Below are positions 1 through 8,960 of a stretch of 64,000 nt of DNA, one piece after another. The stretch comes from Amycolatopsis camponoti. GTDB lineage: Bacteria > Actinomycetota > Actinomycetes > Mycobacteriales > Pseudonocardiaceae. Under the pieces are notes generated by a model that was given only the letters and a program-made list of their open reading frames with translations, was not told where the DNA came from and made no database searches. Numbering within the stretch: position 1 is the stretch's first letter; every line of letters starts with the position of its first letter. A program made the translations under genes and the position numbers. Location: contig NZ_CABVGP010000002.1 of NCBI RefSeq assembly GCF_902497555.1, positions 2,678,501-2,742,500 on the forward strand. Reading direction: 5' to 3'.

Positions 1-1046
1 AGGCGCTGAACTTGATCGCGAGCCGGGCGCTCGAGCTGACCGGCTCGGAGGTCACCATGCTCGCGCTGCCGAACTCCGGGCGCCTGGACGTCGACGAGGA
101 CTGGGGCGAGGACGTCGACGACCTCACGGTCACCGTCTGCGCGGGGACGCGGGCGGCGGAGCTGGCGGGGACGCACATCGACCTCGAGGAGAGCGTGCCC
201 GGCGCGGTGTACCGGGACCGGACGCCGCGCAGCGTGCCGGAGCTGGCCCTGCGCGAGCACCGCTACGGGCCGGCGCTGGTCGTCCCGCTGCGCGCGGGGG
301 ACCGGACGACCGGCGTGCTCATCGCGGCCCGGGAGGCCGGGGCGGCGGGGTTCGAGTCGGCGCAGCTGTCGGTGGTGGCCTCGTTCGCCGACCAGGCGGC
401 ACTGGCGCTGCAGCTGGCGGCGCAGCAGCGGGCCGCGCGCGAGCTGGACGTGCTGGGTGACCGGGACCGGATCGCCCGTGACCTGCACGACCACGTGATC
501 CAGCGGTTGTTCGCGGTGGGGCTGTCGATGCAGAGCACCCAGCGGCGGACGAAATCGCCGGAGCTGCAGAAGCGGCTCGGGGACAGCATCGAGCAGATGC
601 ACGAGATCGTGCAGGAGATCCGTACGGCGATCTTCGATCTGCACGGCGGGGTGGCGGGGGAGACGGGGCTGCGGTTACGGCACCGGCTGCACGACGCGGT
701 CGCGGAGCTGACCGATGATGCCCCGATCCAGCCGACGGTGAGCATGTCGGGCTCGATCGACACGGTGCCCACGCAGCTGGCCGAGCACGTCGAGGCGGTG
801 GTGCGGGAGGCGGTCAGCAACGCCGTGCGGCACGCCGAGGCGTCGACGGTGTCGATTTCGATCACGGTGAGGGACGATCTCTTGCGGATCCTGGTGGTCG
901 ACGACGGCAAGGGGCTGGCCGAGGACATCTCGCCGAGCGGGCTGGGAAACCTCGGCGAACGGGCTGCGGCGGTCGGCGGTTCGTTCACGCTGGGCAGCGG
1001 CCCCGAGGGCGGCCTGAAGGTGGAGTGGACGGCGCCGCTCCGCTGA
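1..1046 (+). CDS. DevS/DosT-type sensor histidine kinase, C-terminal part (5' end outside window)
   Basis: This is a two-component sensor kinase whose reading frame is open to the left edge, so the N-terminus is missing. The visible part holds a GAF domain, then a HisKA_3 dimerisation box DRDRIARDLHDHVIQRLF with the phospho-accepting His encoded at 486-488. A HATPase_c domain follows, with the N box EAVSNAVRHAEAS and glycine motifs DDGKGL and GLGNLGERA. The architecture matches the GAF-GAF-kinase DevS/DosT family, which senses O2, NO or redox state through haem in the first GAF domain. That domain lies outside the window, so the ligand cannot be judged. The devR regulator 14 kb away is the natural partner by inference. 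Confidence 0.85.
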   Translation, partial: ALNLIASRALELTGSEVTMLALPNSGRLDVDEDWGEDVDDLTVTVCAGTRAAELAGTHIDLEESVPGAVYRDRTPRSVPELALREHRYGPALVVPLRAGDRTTGVLIAAREAGAAGFESAQLSVVASFADQAALALQLAAQQRAARELDVLGDRDRIARDLHDHVIQRLFAVGLSMQSTQRRTKSPELQKRLGDSIEQMHEIVQEIRTAIFDLHGGVAGETGLRLRHRLHDAVAELTDDAPIQPTVSMSGSIDTVPTQLAEHVEAVVREAVSNAVRHAEASTVSISITVRDDLLRILVVDDGKGLAEDISPSGLGNLGERAAAVGGSFTLGSGPEGGLKVEWTAPLR

Positions 1047-1605
1047 GCCCGGTCCATGCGGTGGCGCACTTGTCCCGATTTGCTGGGTACACCACGAGAT
1101 CAGCGACTCCGGAGGCCGCCATGGCGACCAGGGGGTGAACCACGGCCCCGCGACTTCTCCGCCGATCCGGCTCGCGCGAACGCCTGGGGTGCGGCCTCGG
1201 GTATCGGGGGAGGATAAGGCTTCACGGGCCTGATCGTCGGCTCGACCGCCGTCGCCTTGGCGCCGTACGCACGTTGCCCAATCGTGGTGGTCCGCGGCCG
1301 GACCCCGCACGACGCGCCGTCGCCATCATGGTCATCACGACCTGGGCGCGCGTCGGCCGGCTATCGAAGTGACTGTCGGCCACATCGGACACAGCGGACG
1401 GGTTTCGTTCGGGCGCTTGGACAACATGTGCGCTTCTGCTCATTCGCTGTCGAACCACACGATCGAGTGCTCCTTCCCGGGGAATTGCTGCCCTGGAAGG
1501 AAAGTCGCGTACGGCTGCGCGAAGATCGGGACCGGATCGGCAGCTGATCGGTGATGGGACAAGTGGCGACGAGGTCTCGCAGTTGCTCGCTGGGAGGCCG
1601 TACGC
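1047..1605. other. Intergenic region with decayed coding remnants
   Basis: No intact gene is visible in these 559 bases. The only recognisable part is a universal-stress-protein C-terminal relic near 1213-1310, annotated separately. A half-site resembling the DevR box (GTCCC at 1072-1076) has a poor partner half. The rest shows no convincing protein, RNA hairpin or repeat. Confidence 0.5.
1213..1310 (+). pseudogene. Relic of a universal stress protein C-terminus
   Basis: Translation from about 1219 gives GFTGLIVGSTAVALAP followed by YARCPIVVVRG. This is the ATP-binding and last-strand signature of UspA proteins, comparable with [16 protein letters not shown] and CPVLVVR in the intact gene at 5143-6048. 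An in-frame TAA lies immediately upstream of this stretch (about 1216-1218). No USP N-terminus can be found before it, so this is a dead fragment of a former tandem USP gene. Confidence 0.6.
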
Positions 1606-2040
1606 ATGCCGTCGATGTCCGTGCCCCGGCCGCGGGATTCGCGACGCCGGGCGTCGGCGGCGTTCGCGGTGACCCGGACAGGCGCAGCAAGCGTGGTCAC
1701 CACGGCAGGCGAGCTCGATGCGACCGTCACCGATCAGTTCGCGGCGCTGCTCGCCGATGAGCTGCACCGGCAACCGCGGGCGCTGGTCTGCGACACCTCG
1801 GCGGTCGAGTTCTGCGCCGCCCGGGCGCTGACGATCCTGATCGACATGGTTGCCGACGCCGCTGCGGCGCGGGTGCCCTTCGCGGTCGTCGGACGTCGGC
1901 GAGCAGTGCTGCGGCCGATCACCGCGCTCGGCCTGGAGCAGGTCCTGCCGGTCCACCGCAGCGTGGAGGAGGCCCTGGACCGGCTGACGCTGTCGGCTGA
2001 TCCGAGCGGCCTGGACGCCCACGGCAGCTCCCGGCGCTGA
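1606..2040 (+). CDS. STAS-domain protein (anti-sigma factor antagonist-like)
   Basis: This 144-residue protein is mainly one STAS domain. The fold pattern is clear: a beta strand ending in TTAGELDATVTDQF, then ALVCDTSAVEFCAARALTIL, which fits the D-[ST]-x3-F-x-[DS] signature around the site phosphorylated in SpoIIAA-like antagonists. Here the usual phospho-Ser position reads Ala or Cys (EFCAARAL), so classical phospho-switching may be lost. The about 25 N-terminal residues are basic and low in complexity. It stands alone on the plus strand after the sensor kinase; its partner anti-sigma factor is not in the window. Confidence 0.7.
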   Translation: MPSMSVPRPRDSRRRASAAFAVTRTGAASVVTTAGELDATVTDQFAALLADELHRQPRALVCDTSAVEFCAARALTILIDMVADAAAARVPFAVVGRRRAVLRPITALGLEQVLPVHRSVEEALDRLTLSADPSGLDAHGSSRR

Positions 2041-2191
2041 CAAGCGCCGGCGGAGACCGACCCGGCCTCAGCCGGTACGTGCTGACGCAACTCGCCGTCG
2101 CGCTCGCAGAATGCGATGCAGAAGTCCGCGCCGGTGCGTGTCCGGCTCGATGCGTGCGTGCTCAGGCGCGCGCCACAGGACACCGGTTCTG

Positions 2192-2205
2192 ATGACCAAA
2201 GTCCT
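2192..2205. promoter_or_regulatory. Orphan DevR/DosR-like box
   Basis: The sequence ATGAC-CAAA-GTCCT matches the GGGAC-N4-GTCCC pattern with two flank mismatches. It lies between the 3' ends of two converging genes, with no start codon 60-90 bp away in either direction. This contrasts with the other boxes in the window and suggests it is left over from a lost gene. Confidence 0.5.
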
Positions 2206-2260
2206 CGTGCGGCATGACATTCGATCAGTGATCGCTCGCGGGTGAATGCCGGTAGATCGA

Positions 2261-3913
2261 TCAGCTGCGTGCGTCCTCGGTCGCCCGAGATACGTGTGAC
2301 CGGGCGTGGGCGGCTGCTTCGTCGAGGTCGGTGAACAGGTGGTTCTCGTGTCGGAGCTTGCCGAGGGCGCCGGTGGCAGTCAGCACGTGCTGGTGGTGTG
2401 GCCGGATTCCCTTGATCAGCACGGTGATTCCGCGGGCTTCGAGTTCTTCGATGGCTTCGCCGAGTGCTTTCGCGCCGCTCGCGTCGAGGAGGTGCAGGCG
2501 GGACAGCCGCAGGATGACCACGAGGACGTCGTCGGTCGTGCCGGCGATTTCGGTGACGATGCGTTCGGAAGCGCCCCAGAACATGGCGCCCTCGAAGCCG
2601 AACACCGCGATGTGCTCGTCGCCGGGGGTGGCGGGACCGGGAAGCGCGTCGCGGCGGGCGTGCGCGGCGCCGGCGAGGTGGCGCAGGGCGAAGAAGGCGG
2701 CGACGAGCAGGCCGATTTCGACGGCGAGGATGAGGTCCGCGGCGACGGTCACCAGCGCGGTCACGGCGAAGGTGGCCGCGCTGGAGCGGCTCGCGTGGAC
2801 GACTTCGCGGATCGTGGGCAGTGGGACCATCTTCAGGCTGGTGACCATGAGGACGCCGGCCAGCGCGGCGAGCGGGATCCGGGACACGAGCCCGGTGGCG
2901 GCGTAGATCACCGCGAGTATCACCAGGGCGTGCGTGATGGCCGCCAGCCGGGTCCGGGCGCCCGAGCGGACGTTGACCGCGGTGCGGGCGATCGCACCGG
3001 TGGCGGGCATGCCGCCGAAGAGGCCGCTGGCGATCGAGGCCAGTCCCTGACCGACGAGCTCGCGGTCCGGGCGGGTCGGCCCGACCGGGGGCCCCGTGCG
3101 GGTCATCGTCACGGCGACGCGCGCGGAAAGCAGGGATTCGATGGCTGCCAGCGCGGCGACCGCGACGACGGCGCCGGTGAGGTCGCCGACCGCTCCGAGG
3201 GTGAAGGACGGCAGCGCGGGGGTCAGTGTGCTGGGCAGCCCGCCGATCCGCGGAAGGGGTGCGTGGACGACCTCGGCGACGACGGTCGCTACGGCGACCG
3301 CGAAGAGGGAGGCCGGTATCCCGCGGTGCAGCTTGGGCAGAACCAGCATGATCACCGCGACCAGCGCCACGGTCGCGATCGTCCAGACGCCCACGCCGCC
3401 GCCGGTCACGGCGTGCGCGACCGCGTCGGCCGCGGCCAGGAGCGGGTTCTTCCCCGGCGGCGCGGCCGTGCCGACGGCCGCGGGGACCTGCTGCAGGAAG
3501 ATGATGCAGGCGATCCCGAGGGTGAAGCCCTCGACGACCGGCCAGGGGAGGTAGCCGACCAGTCGGCCCAGCCGCGCGGCTCCGGCGACGAGCACGACCA
3601 GACCGCCGAGGATGGCGACCAGGGCGATCGAGGACGGGCCGTGTGCGGCGACGATCGGGGCCAGGACCACGGCCATCGCTCCGGTCGGTCCGGACACCTG
3701 GACGGGTGAGCCGCCGAACACCGCGGCCACGATCCCCGCCACGACGGCCGTGACGAGACCGGCTGCCGGTCCCGCGCCGGAGCTGACCCCGAAGGCCAGG
3801 GCCAGCGGGAGGGCCACGACGCCGACGGTGATCCCGGCGAGCAAGTCCGTGCGCAGCACGGGCCCGTGGAGGTCGTAGTCACCCCGGCCCGGCAGCAGGT
3901 CGCGGGCGTTCAC
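2261..3913 (-). CDS. SulP-family anion transporter with C-terminal STAS domain
   Basis: This 550-residue membrane protein is a SulP/SLC26 transporter, probably for sulfate, bicarbonate or another anion. The N-terminus DLLAGITVGVVALPLALAFG and the motif VSGPTGAMAVVLAP are typical, followed by about ten further hydrophobic segments and a cytoplasmic STAS domain (VVILRLSRLHLLDASGAKAL). The GTG start at 3913 was chosen because the frame upstream is only arginine/alanine-rich shadow sequence of the ArsR gene. It overlaps the ArsR stop as GTGA, so the two are translationally coupled. The transported ion cannot be read from sequence. Confidence 0.88.
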   Translation of the reverse strand: MNARDLLPGRGDYDLHGPVLRTDLLAGITVGVVALPLALAFGVSSGAGPAAGLVTAVVAGIVAAVFGGSPVQVSGPTGAMAVVLAPIVAAHGPSSIALVAILGGLVVLVAGAARLGRLVGYLPWPVVEGFTLGIACIIFLQQVPAAVGTAAPPGKNPLLAAADAVAHAVTGGGVGVWTIATVALVAVIMLVLPKLHRGIPASLFAVAVATVVAEVVHAPLPRIGGLPSTLTPALPSFTLGAVGDLTGAVVAVAALAAIESLLSARVAVTMTRTGPPVGPTRPDRELVGQGLASIASGLFGGMPATGAIARTAVNVRSGARTRLAAITHALVILAVIYAATGLVSRIPLAALAGVLMVTSLKMVPLPTIREVVHASRSSAATFAVTALVTVAADLILAVEIGLLVAAFFALRHLAGAAHARRDALPGPATPGDEHIAVFGFEGAMFWGASERIVTEIAGTTDDVLVVILRLSRLHLLDASGAKALGEAIEELEARGITVLIKGIRPHHQHVLTATGALGKLRHENHLFTDLDEAAAHARSHVSRATEDARS

Positions 3914-4320
3914 ACCCGGGCCGCGATCGCGTCGAGCACGGCCTGGGGGCTCGCACCGGGCAGCGGCGGCAGCTCCCGGGCGGCGCGCAGCTGCTCCGAG
4001 CCGGGACGGAGCCCGGCCATCAGGAAGGCGCGGGCGACCACGAGCAGTTCGGCCACGAGTGGTTCGGCGAGCCAGTACTCGACGGCGTTGCCGGTCCGCG
4101 ACGAGGTGACGACCCGGGTGCGGCGCAGGACGGCGAGGTGCTGGGACAGCTGGGAGGCTTCGCAGCCGGTCACCTCCAGCAGCCGCGTCACCGGCGCGCC
4201 GTCGTCCCCGGCGGCGGCCAGCACCTCCAGGACCTGGATCCGGGTCGGGTGCGCGAGGCACTTGAACAGGTCGGCCTTGATCCGGTACAGCGGCTCCGTC
4301 GTGCGGGACCTTGCGGGCAT
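3910..4320 (-). CDS. ArsR-family winged-helix repressor
   Basis: This 136-residue regulator contains a central HTH of the ArsR/SmtB type. The stretch LFKCLAHPTRIQVLEVL is the family hallmark, and VTGCEASQLSQHLAVLRR is the recognition helix region. One Cys sits in that helix (TGCEASQ), where metal-type ArsR proteins carry CVCDL, but a second metal ligand is not obvious. The ATG at 4320 has a strong AGGAGG ribosome site. It is first in a two-gene operon with the SulP transporter, and palindromes lie just upstream. Autorepression of the operon is inferred. Confidence 0.88.
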   Translation of the reverse strand: MPARSRTTEPLYRIKADLFKCLAHPTRIQVLEVLAAAGDDGAPVTRLLEVTGCEASQLSQHLAVLRRTRVVTSSRTGNAVEYWLAEPLVAELLVVARAFLMAGLRPGSEQLRAARELPPLPGASPQAVLDAIAARV

Positions 4321-4331
4321 GGGCACCTCCT

Positions 4332-4361
4332 GGATTGATGACTCTATCAATCCATCAATCC
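4332..4361. promoter_or_regulatory. Palindromic operator for the ArsR-SulP operon
   Basis: GGATTGAT at 4332-4339 is mirrored by ATCAATCC at 4346-4353, and a second half-site CATCAATCC follows at 4353-4361. This AT-rich triple half-site stands out in GC-rich DNA and starts 11 bp upstream of the arsR ATG. It is the expected place for ArsR to block transcription. Confidence 0.7.
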
Positions 4362-4441
4362 ATGGCGGGACGCGGCCGGGCGATCTCGGTGCTGCGCGCC
4401 GGGCGAGGGAATCATCGTCTCCGTGGACGTGATGGCGCGAA

Positions 4442-4455
4442 GGGACGTAAGTCCT
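4442..4455. promoter_or_regulatory. DevR/DosR-like box upstream of CBS-USP-phosphoketolase operon
   Basis: GGGAC-GTAA-GTCCT is an almost perfect inverted repeat matching the core of the mycobacterial DosR box. Its right edge is 83 bp upstream of the CBS-domain gene at 4538. Confidence 0.75.
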
Positions 4456-4537
4456 CTCGACCGGTGACCGACGCCAGCGGTGACCAGGGTCCCCGCTTCC
4501 TAGGTTGGGAGGTAACCCCGAAAGGCAGGAACCCCCG

Positions 4538-5146
4538 ATGCGAGCACGCGATCTGATGACCGCGCCGGTGATCACCGTGCACCCGTGGACGTCCGCCAAG
4601 GAGGCGGCCGGGCTGCTGTCGATGCACGGCTTCACGGCTCTTCCCGTGGTGGACGACGAGGACGGGTTGGTCGGCATCGTCACCGAGGCCGATCTGATCC
4701 GCGGCCGGGTCCCGGCCGACCCGCGCCACGTCCACGAGCCCCGCGCCACCGTCGCCGGCAAGACCGTCGGTGATCTGATGACCAGCCCGGCTACCGCCAT
4801 GGACACCGGCGCCGATGTCGCCGACCTGTGCCAGGCCTTGGTGGACGCCCGGATCCGGGCGATGCCGATCGTCGACGGCTCGGCGGTCGCCGGCATCGTC
4901 ACCCGCGGCGACGTCGTCCGGATGCTCGCGCGGGAGGACACCGAGATCGCCCGGGACGTCAAGCACCGCTTGGAGATCTACGGCGGCAGCGGCCGCTGGG
5001 GAATCGATGTCCGTGACGGGTGCGTGCACATCACCGACCAGTTCGACGACGACACCGATCGGCACGTTGCCCGGCTGCTGGCGCTGGCCGTGCCCGGCGT
5101 CGTCGCCGCCGACACCGCGTATGCGGGTGAGGAGCAAGCACGATGA
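4538..5146 (+). CDS. CBS-pair protein with C-terminal BON-like domain
   Basis: This 202-residue protein has two CBS repeats ([16 protein letters not shown] and [15 protein letters not shown] at their starts) and a C-terminal BON-like segment ending [22 protein letters not shown] pairs bind adenine nucleotides and often report energy state; similar proteins (Hrp1) belong to the M. tuberculosis DosR regulon. The ATG at 4538 follows a GGCAGGA ribosome site. Its stop overlaps the next start as ATGA, making it the first gene of a CBS-USP-phosphoketolase operon. A close paralogue lies at 57566-58186, also before a phosphoketolase. Confidence 0.88.
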   Translation: MRARDLMTAPVITVHPWTSAKEAAGLLSMHGFTALPVVDDEDGLVGIVTEADLIRGRVPADPRHVHEPRATVAGKTVGDLMTSPATAMDTGADVADLCQALVDARIRAMPIVDGSAVAGIVTRGDVVRMLAREDTEIARDVKHRLEIYGGSGRWGIDVRDGCVHITDQFDDDTDRHVARLLALAVPGVVAADTAYAGEEQAR

Positions 5147-6048
5147 GCACCATCGAACCGAGGATCACCGTGGGCGTGGACGGCTCGGTGGGTTCCGCCG
5201 CCGCCGTCGCCTGGGCGGCGAACCTCGCCTCCCGGCGCCATCTCGAGCTGAAGGTCGTGCATGGTCTCCAGCTCGCCGGCGTGTACTACGGAGGCGGGAT
5301 GCTCGGCGCCGGAGCGGAGGCGCTGTTCGACGCGATCCGAGCCGACGGCGAGCGGGCCATCGCCGACGCGTGCAGCCTCGTGGCGTCGATCGACAAGGAC
5401 CTCGTCGTCACGACGGAACAGCCGAACGAGCCACCCGTGCCGCTGCTGATCGAGGAGTCCCGGCACGCCCGGATGCTCATCGTCGGCCGGACCGGCGCCG
5501 GCGGATTCGCCGACATGCTGCTCGGGGGCACGGCGGCCACGGTCGTCGCCCACGCGCACTGCCCGATCGCGGTGGTCCGCGGCCGCGACGGGGCCACGGC
5601 CGTCCCCGGCTCGGGACCGGTCGTCGTGGGCGTCGACGGCAGCCCGAACAGCGAACAAGCGCTGGCCATCGCGTTCGAGGAGGCCTCGCTGCGTGGCACG
5701 CCGCTGATTGCGCTGCACGCTTGGAACGACGTCACCTACGAGGACGCTTTCGGCACCGCGCGGATCTTGACCCCGCCGGACACCCTCGAAGACGACGAGG
5801 AGCGGCTGCTCGGTCAGCGGCTCGCGGGCTGGCAGGAGAAATATCCCGACGTCGAGGTCCGGCGTGTGCTCGTGCGCGACCGGCCGCGGCACGCGCTGCT
5901 CGAGGCGTCCGCGGAAGCTCAGCTGGTGGTCGTGGGCAGCCGCGGCCGCGGTGGATTCACGGGCATGCTGCTGGGCTCGACCAGCCAGGCTCTCGTGCAG
6001 CACGCCCAGTGCCCGGTGCTCGTCGTCCGCCCGGAGCCGAAGGCATGA
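5143..6048 (+). CDS. Tandem universal stress protein (UspA family)
   Basis: The 301-residue protein consists of two Usp domains. Each begins with a V-G-V-D-G-S strand (residues about 9-14 and 163-168) and ends with the ATP-binding signature: the first copy has [16 protein letters not shown] and the second [16 protein letters not shown], both followed by CPIAVVRG or CPVLVVRP. Tandem ATP-binding USPs of this size are typical DosR-regulon members such as Rv2623. The gene overlaps the CBS gene before it and the phosphoketolase after it by ATGA junctions, so all three are translated together. Confidence 0.93.
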   Translation: MSTIEPRITVGVDGSVGSAAAVAWAANLASRRHLELKVVHGLQLAGVYYGGGMLGAGAEALFDAIRADGERAIADACSLVASIDKDLVVTTEQPNEPPVPLLIEESRHARMLIVGRTGAGGFADMLLGGTAATVVAHAHCPIAVVRGRDGATAVPGSGPVVVGVDGSPNSEQALAIAFEEASLRGTPLIALHAWNDVTYEDAFGTARILTPPDTLEDDEERLLGQRLAGWQEKYPDVEVRRVLVRDRPRHALLEASAEAQLVVVGSRGRGGFTGMLLGSTSQALVQHAQCPVLVVRPEPKA

Positions 6049-8390
6049 CCGCCGTCGAAGCACGTCCGGCGGCGCTGAGCGGCACCGAACTCGCCCAGGT
6101 GGACGCCCTCTGGCGGGCCGCGAACTACCTTTCGGCCGGCCAGATCTACCTGATGGCCAACCCGCTGCTGCGCGAGGAGCTGCGCGCCGAGCACGTCAAG
6201 CCGAGACTGCTCGGGCACTGGGGGACCTCGCCCGGCCTCAACTTCGTCTACGCCCACCTCAACCGGGCCATCCTGACCCACGACCTGAACGCCATGCTGG
6301 TCACCGGCCCGGGGCACGGTGGGCCGGCGTTGCTGGCGAACACGTGGCTGGAGGGCAGTTACACCGAAGCCTGGCCCGAGGTCACGCGCGATGCCCCGGG
6401 CATGCGGGAGCTGTTCAAGCAGTTCTCCTTCCCCGGTGGCGTGCCCAGCCATGTGGCGCCGCAAGTGCCCGGTTCGATCCACGAAGGCGGCGAGCTGGGT
6501 TACTCGCTGGCGCACGCCTTCGGGGCCGCGTTCGACAACCCGGGCCTGCTCGTCGCCTGCGTGGTCGGCGACGGCGAGGCCGAGACCGGCCCGCTGGCCA
6601 CGTCGTGGCACGCGAACAAGTTCCTCGACCCGGTCCGGGACGGCGCGGTGCTGCCGATCCTGCACCTCAACGGCTACAAGATCGCCAACCCGACGGTGCT
6701 TTCGCGGATCGCCCCGGCGGAGCTGGACGCCTTGCTGCGCGGCTACGGGTATGCGCCGATCTACGTCGAGGGCAGCGACCCGGAGCCGATGCACCAGGCA
6801 ATGGCCGCGGCGCTCGACTCGGCCGTCGCCACCCTCGCCGAACGGCGCGGCGTGTGGCCGATGATCGTGCTGCGCAGCCCCAAGGGCTGGACGGGACCGT
6901 CCGTTGTGGACGGCAAGCCGGTCGAGGGGACCTGGCGTTCCCACCAGGTGCCCCTGGCCGAGGTCCGCCACAACCCGGAGCACCTCAAGCAGCTGGAGGA
7001 GTGGCTGCTGTCCTACCGGCCTTCGGAACTGTTCGACGGGTCCGGCCGTCCGGTCGCCGACGTCACGGCGATGATCCCGGCGGGGGAGCGCCGGATGGGC
7101 TCGAACCCCCACGCCAACGGGGGTGTGTTGCTGCGGCCGCTGTCGTTGCCCGGCACCGCGGCCCACGCGGTGTCCGTGCCGGCGCCGGGGGTGACGGTGG
7201 CCGAGCCGACCCGGGTGCTGGGCCGGTTCCTGCGGGACGTCTTCGCGCTGAATGCCGACCGGGCGAACTTCCGCCTGTTCGGCCCGGACGAGACGGCGTC
7301 CAACCGGCTCGATGCGGTCTACGACGTCACCGGCAAGCAGTGGCAGGCCGCGATCGAACCGGTCGACGAGAACTTGTCCCCCGACGGCAGGGTGCTGGAG
7401 GTGCTCTCGGAGCACCTGTGCCAGGGCTGGCTCGAGGGCTACCTGCTCTCGGGGCGCCACGGGCTGTTCTCCTGCTACGAGGCGTTCGTACACATCGTGG
7501 ACTCGATGGTGAACCAGCACATCAAGTGGCTGCGGGTGCACCGGCAGATCCCGTGGCGGCGTCCGGTGGCGTCGCTGAACTACCTGCTGACCTCGCACGT
7601 GTGGCGGCAGGACCACAACGGTTTCTCCCACCAGGACCCGGGTTTCGTCGACCACGTCGCCAACAAGAGCTCCGAGGTGGTGCGGATCTACTTCCCGCCG
7701 GACACGAATACGCTCCTGGAGGTGGCGGCGCATTGCCTGCGCAGCCGGGACTACGTGAACGTCGTCGTGGCGGGCAAGAACGACACGCCGAACTGGCTCG
7801 ACGCCGAGCAGGCGGCCCTGCACTGCGCCCGCGGCGTGAGCATCTGGGAGTGGGCGAGCAGCCACACCGACCGGGAGCCCGACGTCGTCCTCGGCTGCGC
7901 GGGCGACGCCCCGACCCTCGAGGTCCTGGCCGCCGCGAAGATCCTTCGGGAAGAGCTGCCGGACCTCGCCGTGCGCGTGGTCAACGTGGTCGACCTGATG
8001 CGGCTGCAGCCGGAGGTCGAACACCCCCACGGGCTGGGTGATCGGGAGTTCGACGCGTTGTTCACCCCGGACCGGCCGGTGATCTTCGCCTACCACGGTT
8101 ATCCGTGGCTGATCCACCGCCTGGCTTACCGCCGGACGAACCACGCGGGGATGCACGTGCGCGGCTACACCGAGCACGGCACCACGACCACGCCGTTCGA
8201 CATGCTGGTGCTCAACCACATGGACCGCTTCCAGCTGGTCATCGACGTGATCGACCGCGTACCGGGGCTCGCCGCCACGGCCGGGGTGCTGCGGCAGCGG
8301 ATGACCGAGAAACAGGGTCGGCACACCCGGTACATCCGCGCCCACGGTGAAGACCTGCCGGAGATCCGCGACTGGGCCTGGGAAGGCTGA
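6045..8390 (+). CDS. xfp: Xylulose-5-phosphate/fructose-6-phosphate phosphoketolase
   Basis: This thiamine-diphosphate enzyme splits xylulose 5-phosphate or fructose 6-phosphate with phosphate to give acetyl phosphate. The 781-residue length is usual for the family. Diagnostic segments include [37 protein letters not shown], the TPP motif [14 protein letters not shown] near residue 175, and [11 protein letters not shown]. The ATG at 6045 overlaps the usp stop as ATGA, so the longer open frame upstream is not coding. Acetyl phosphate can be used by the acetate kinases at 20662 and 56384 for ATP without oxygen. A second copy lies at 58224-60647. Confidence 0.95.
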   Translation: MTAVEARPAALSGTELAQVDALWRAANYLSAGQIYLMANPLLREELRAEHVKPRLLGHWGTSPGLNFVYAHLNRAILTHDLNAMLVTGPGHGGPALLANTWLEGSYTEAWPEVTRDAPGMRELFKQFSFPGGVPSHVAPQVPGSIHEGGELGYSLAHAFGAAFDNPGLLVACVVGDGEAETGPLATSWHANKFLDPVRDGAVLPILHLNGYKIANPTVLSRIAPAELDALLRGYGYAPIYVEGSDPEPMHQAMAAALDSAVATLAERRGVWPMIVLRSPKGWTGPSVVDGKPVEGTWRSHQVPLAEVRHNPEHLKQLEEWLLSYRPSELFDGSGRPVADVTAMIPAGERRMGSNPHANGGVLLRPLSLPGTAAHAVSVPAPGVTVAEPTRVLGRFLRDVFALNADRANFRLFGPDETASNRLDAVYDVTGKQWQAAIEPVDENLSPDGRVLEVLSEHLCQGWLEGYLLSGRHGLFSCYEAFVHIVDSMVNQHIKWLRVHRQIPWRRPVASLNYLLTSHVWRQDHNGFSHQDPGFVDHVANKSSEVVRIYFPPDTNTLLEVAAHCLRSRDYVNVVVAGKNDTPNWLDAEQAALHCARGVSIWEWASSHTDREPDVVLGCAGDAPTLEVLAAAKILREELPDLAVRVVNVVDLMRLQPEVEHPHGLGDREFDALFTPDRPVIFAYHGYPWLIHRLAYRRTNHAGMHVRGYTEHGTTTTPFDMLVLNHMDRFQLVIDVIDRVPGLAATAGVLRQRMTEKQGRHTRYIRAHGEDLPEIRDWAWEG

Positions 8391-8460
8391 TTCGAGACGC
8401 CGTGAAGGCCCCCTTGAGGAACTCGTAGTTCCTCAAGGGGGCCTTCACGGCGTCTCGAAT
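8390..8460. repeat. Perfect 34-bp inverted repeat, 3-nt loop (terminator or repeat element)
   Basis: Bases 8390-8423 are exactly complementary to 8427-8460, leaving a CGT loop at 8424-8426. The arm begins ATTCGAGACGCCGTGAAGGC and continues into a C/G run. It starts inside the phosphoketolase stop codon. Its length and perfection far exceed an ordinary intrinsic terminator and there is no T-tract, so a dispersed intergenic palindrome acting as a transcription barrier is likely. Confidence 0.8.
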
Positions 8461-8667
8461 GCCGGTTGAAGCGGGCGAAACCGGTGCGGAGGCAGTCTTC
8501 GTAGAAGAGGGTCACCCGCGCCGCGGAGTCCGGGCATCCGTGCCGGGGGCAGGTGCTCCAGCAGGTAGTCGAAGTAGGCGGCGAGGCGTTCGGCGTGGAG
8601 CACACCGCGACCCAGTGGCGGCGGCCCGATGGCGGGCGGCGTTCGCACGCTCTTGTGCGGTGAGGCG

Positions 8668-8960
8668 GGAGTGACCACGCCGGTCACCCGAGACGAGCTG
8701 GAGGCCGCGATGGACGCGGACCACGGACCGTGGTCGGCGCGCTGGGTGGCCGGCACTGCGCGCGGCAGCACCTGCCCGGCGCCGTCACCCTGGTTCTGGC
8801 CGATGTCGACGCGCAGTGCCCGCTTTGCTGCCCGACCGCGAAGCCGCGGTCGGGCAGGAGGTGGCCGTCCGGCCGACCACACTGGCTAGGTCGACGTCCG
8901 CACGTACCGGGAGGGTGTCGAGGGGCGGCTGCCGGCGGGCCGGCCCGCCGAAACGGCTCG
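8668..8960 (+). pseudogene. Rhodanese-domain gene broken by frameshifts
   Basis: Three reading frames each hold one part of a single-domain rhodanese. VTTPVTRDELEAAMDA comes first, then ALGGRHCARQHLPGAV with TLVLADVDAQ, then LPDREAAV, and finally VDVRTYREGVEGRLPAGRP. In an intact protein these would join as one about 100-residue domain. The CxxxxR active-site loop expected between the third and fourth parts is not recognisable. The 3' end overlaps the tail of cydDC on the other strand, which may have hastened decay. Confidence 0.65.

Noticed and set aside
1441..1547. Possible histidine-kinase fragment ending LREDRDRIGS
   Set aside because: Only six residues resemble the DRDRIARDL box and nothing around it supports a kinase domain.
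3914..4261. N-terminal extension of the SulP frame by 116 residues
   Set aside because: The sequence is Arg/Pro/Ala-rich shadow of the arsR gene, and a GTG at 3913 overlaps the arsR stop as expected for a coupled gene.
4815..6044. Long plus-strand open frame upstream of the phosphoketolase
   Set aside because: It lies in the wrong frame across the well-supported CBS and USP genes and has no family match before residue 1 of the phosphoketolase.
8460..8660. Possible minus-strand coding relic with HAERLAAYFDYLLEHLPP and VTLFYEDCLRTGFARF
   Set aside because: The two stretches look protein-like but sit in different frames and I could not name a family, so no feature was called.
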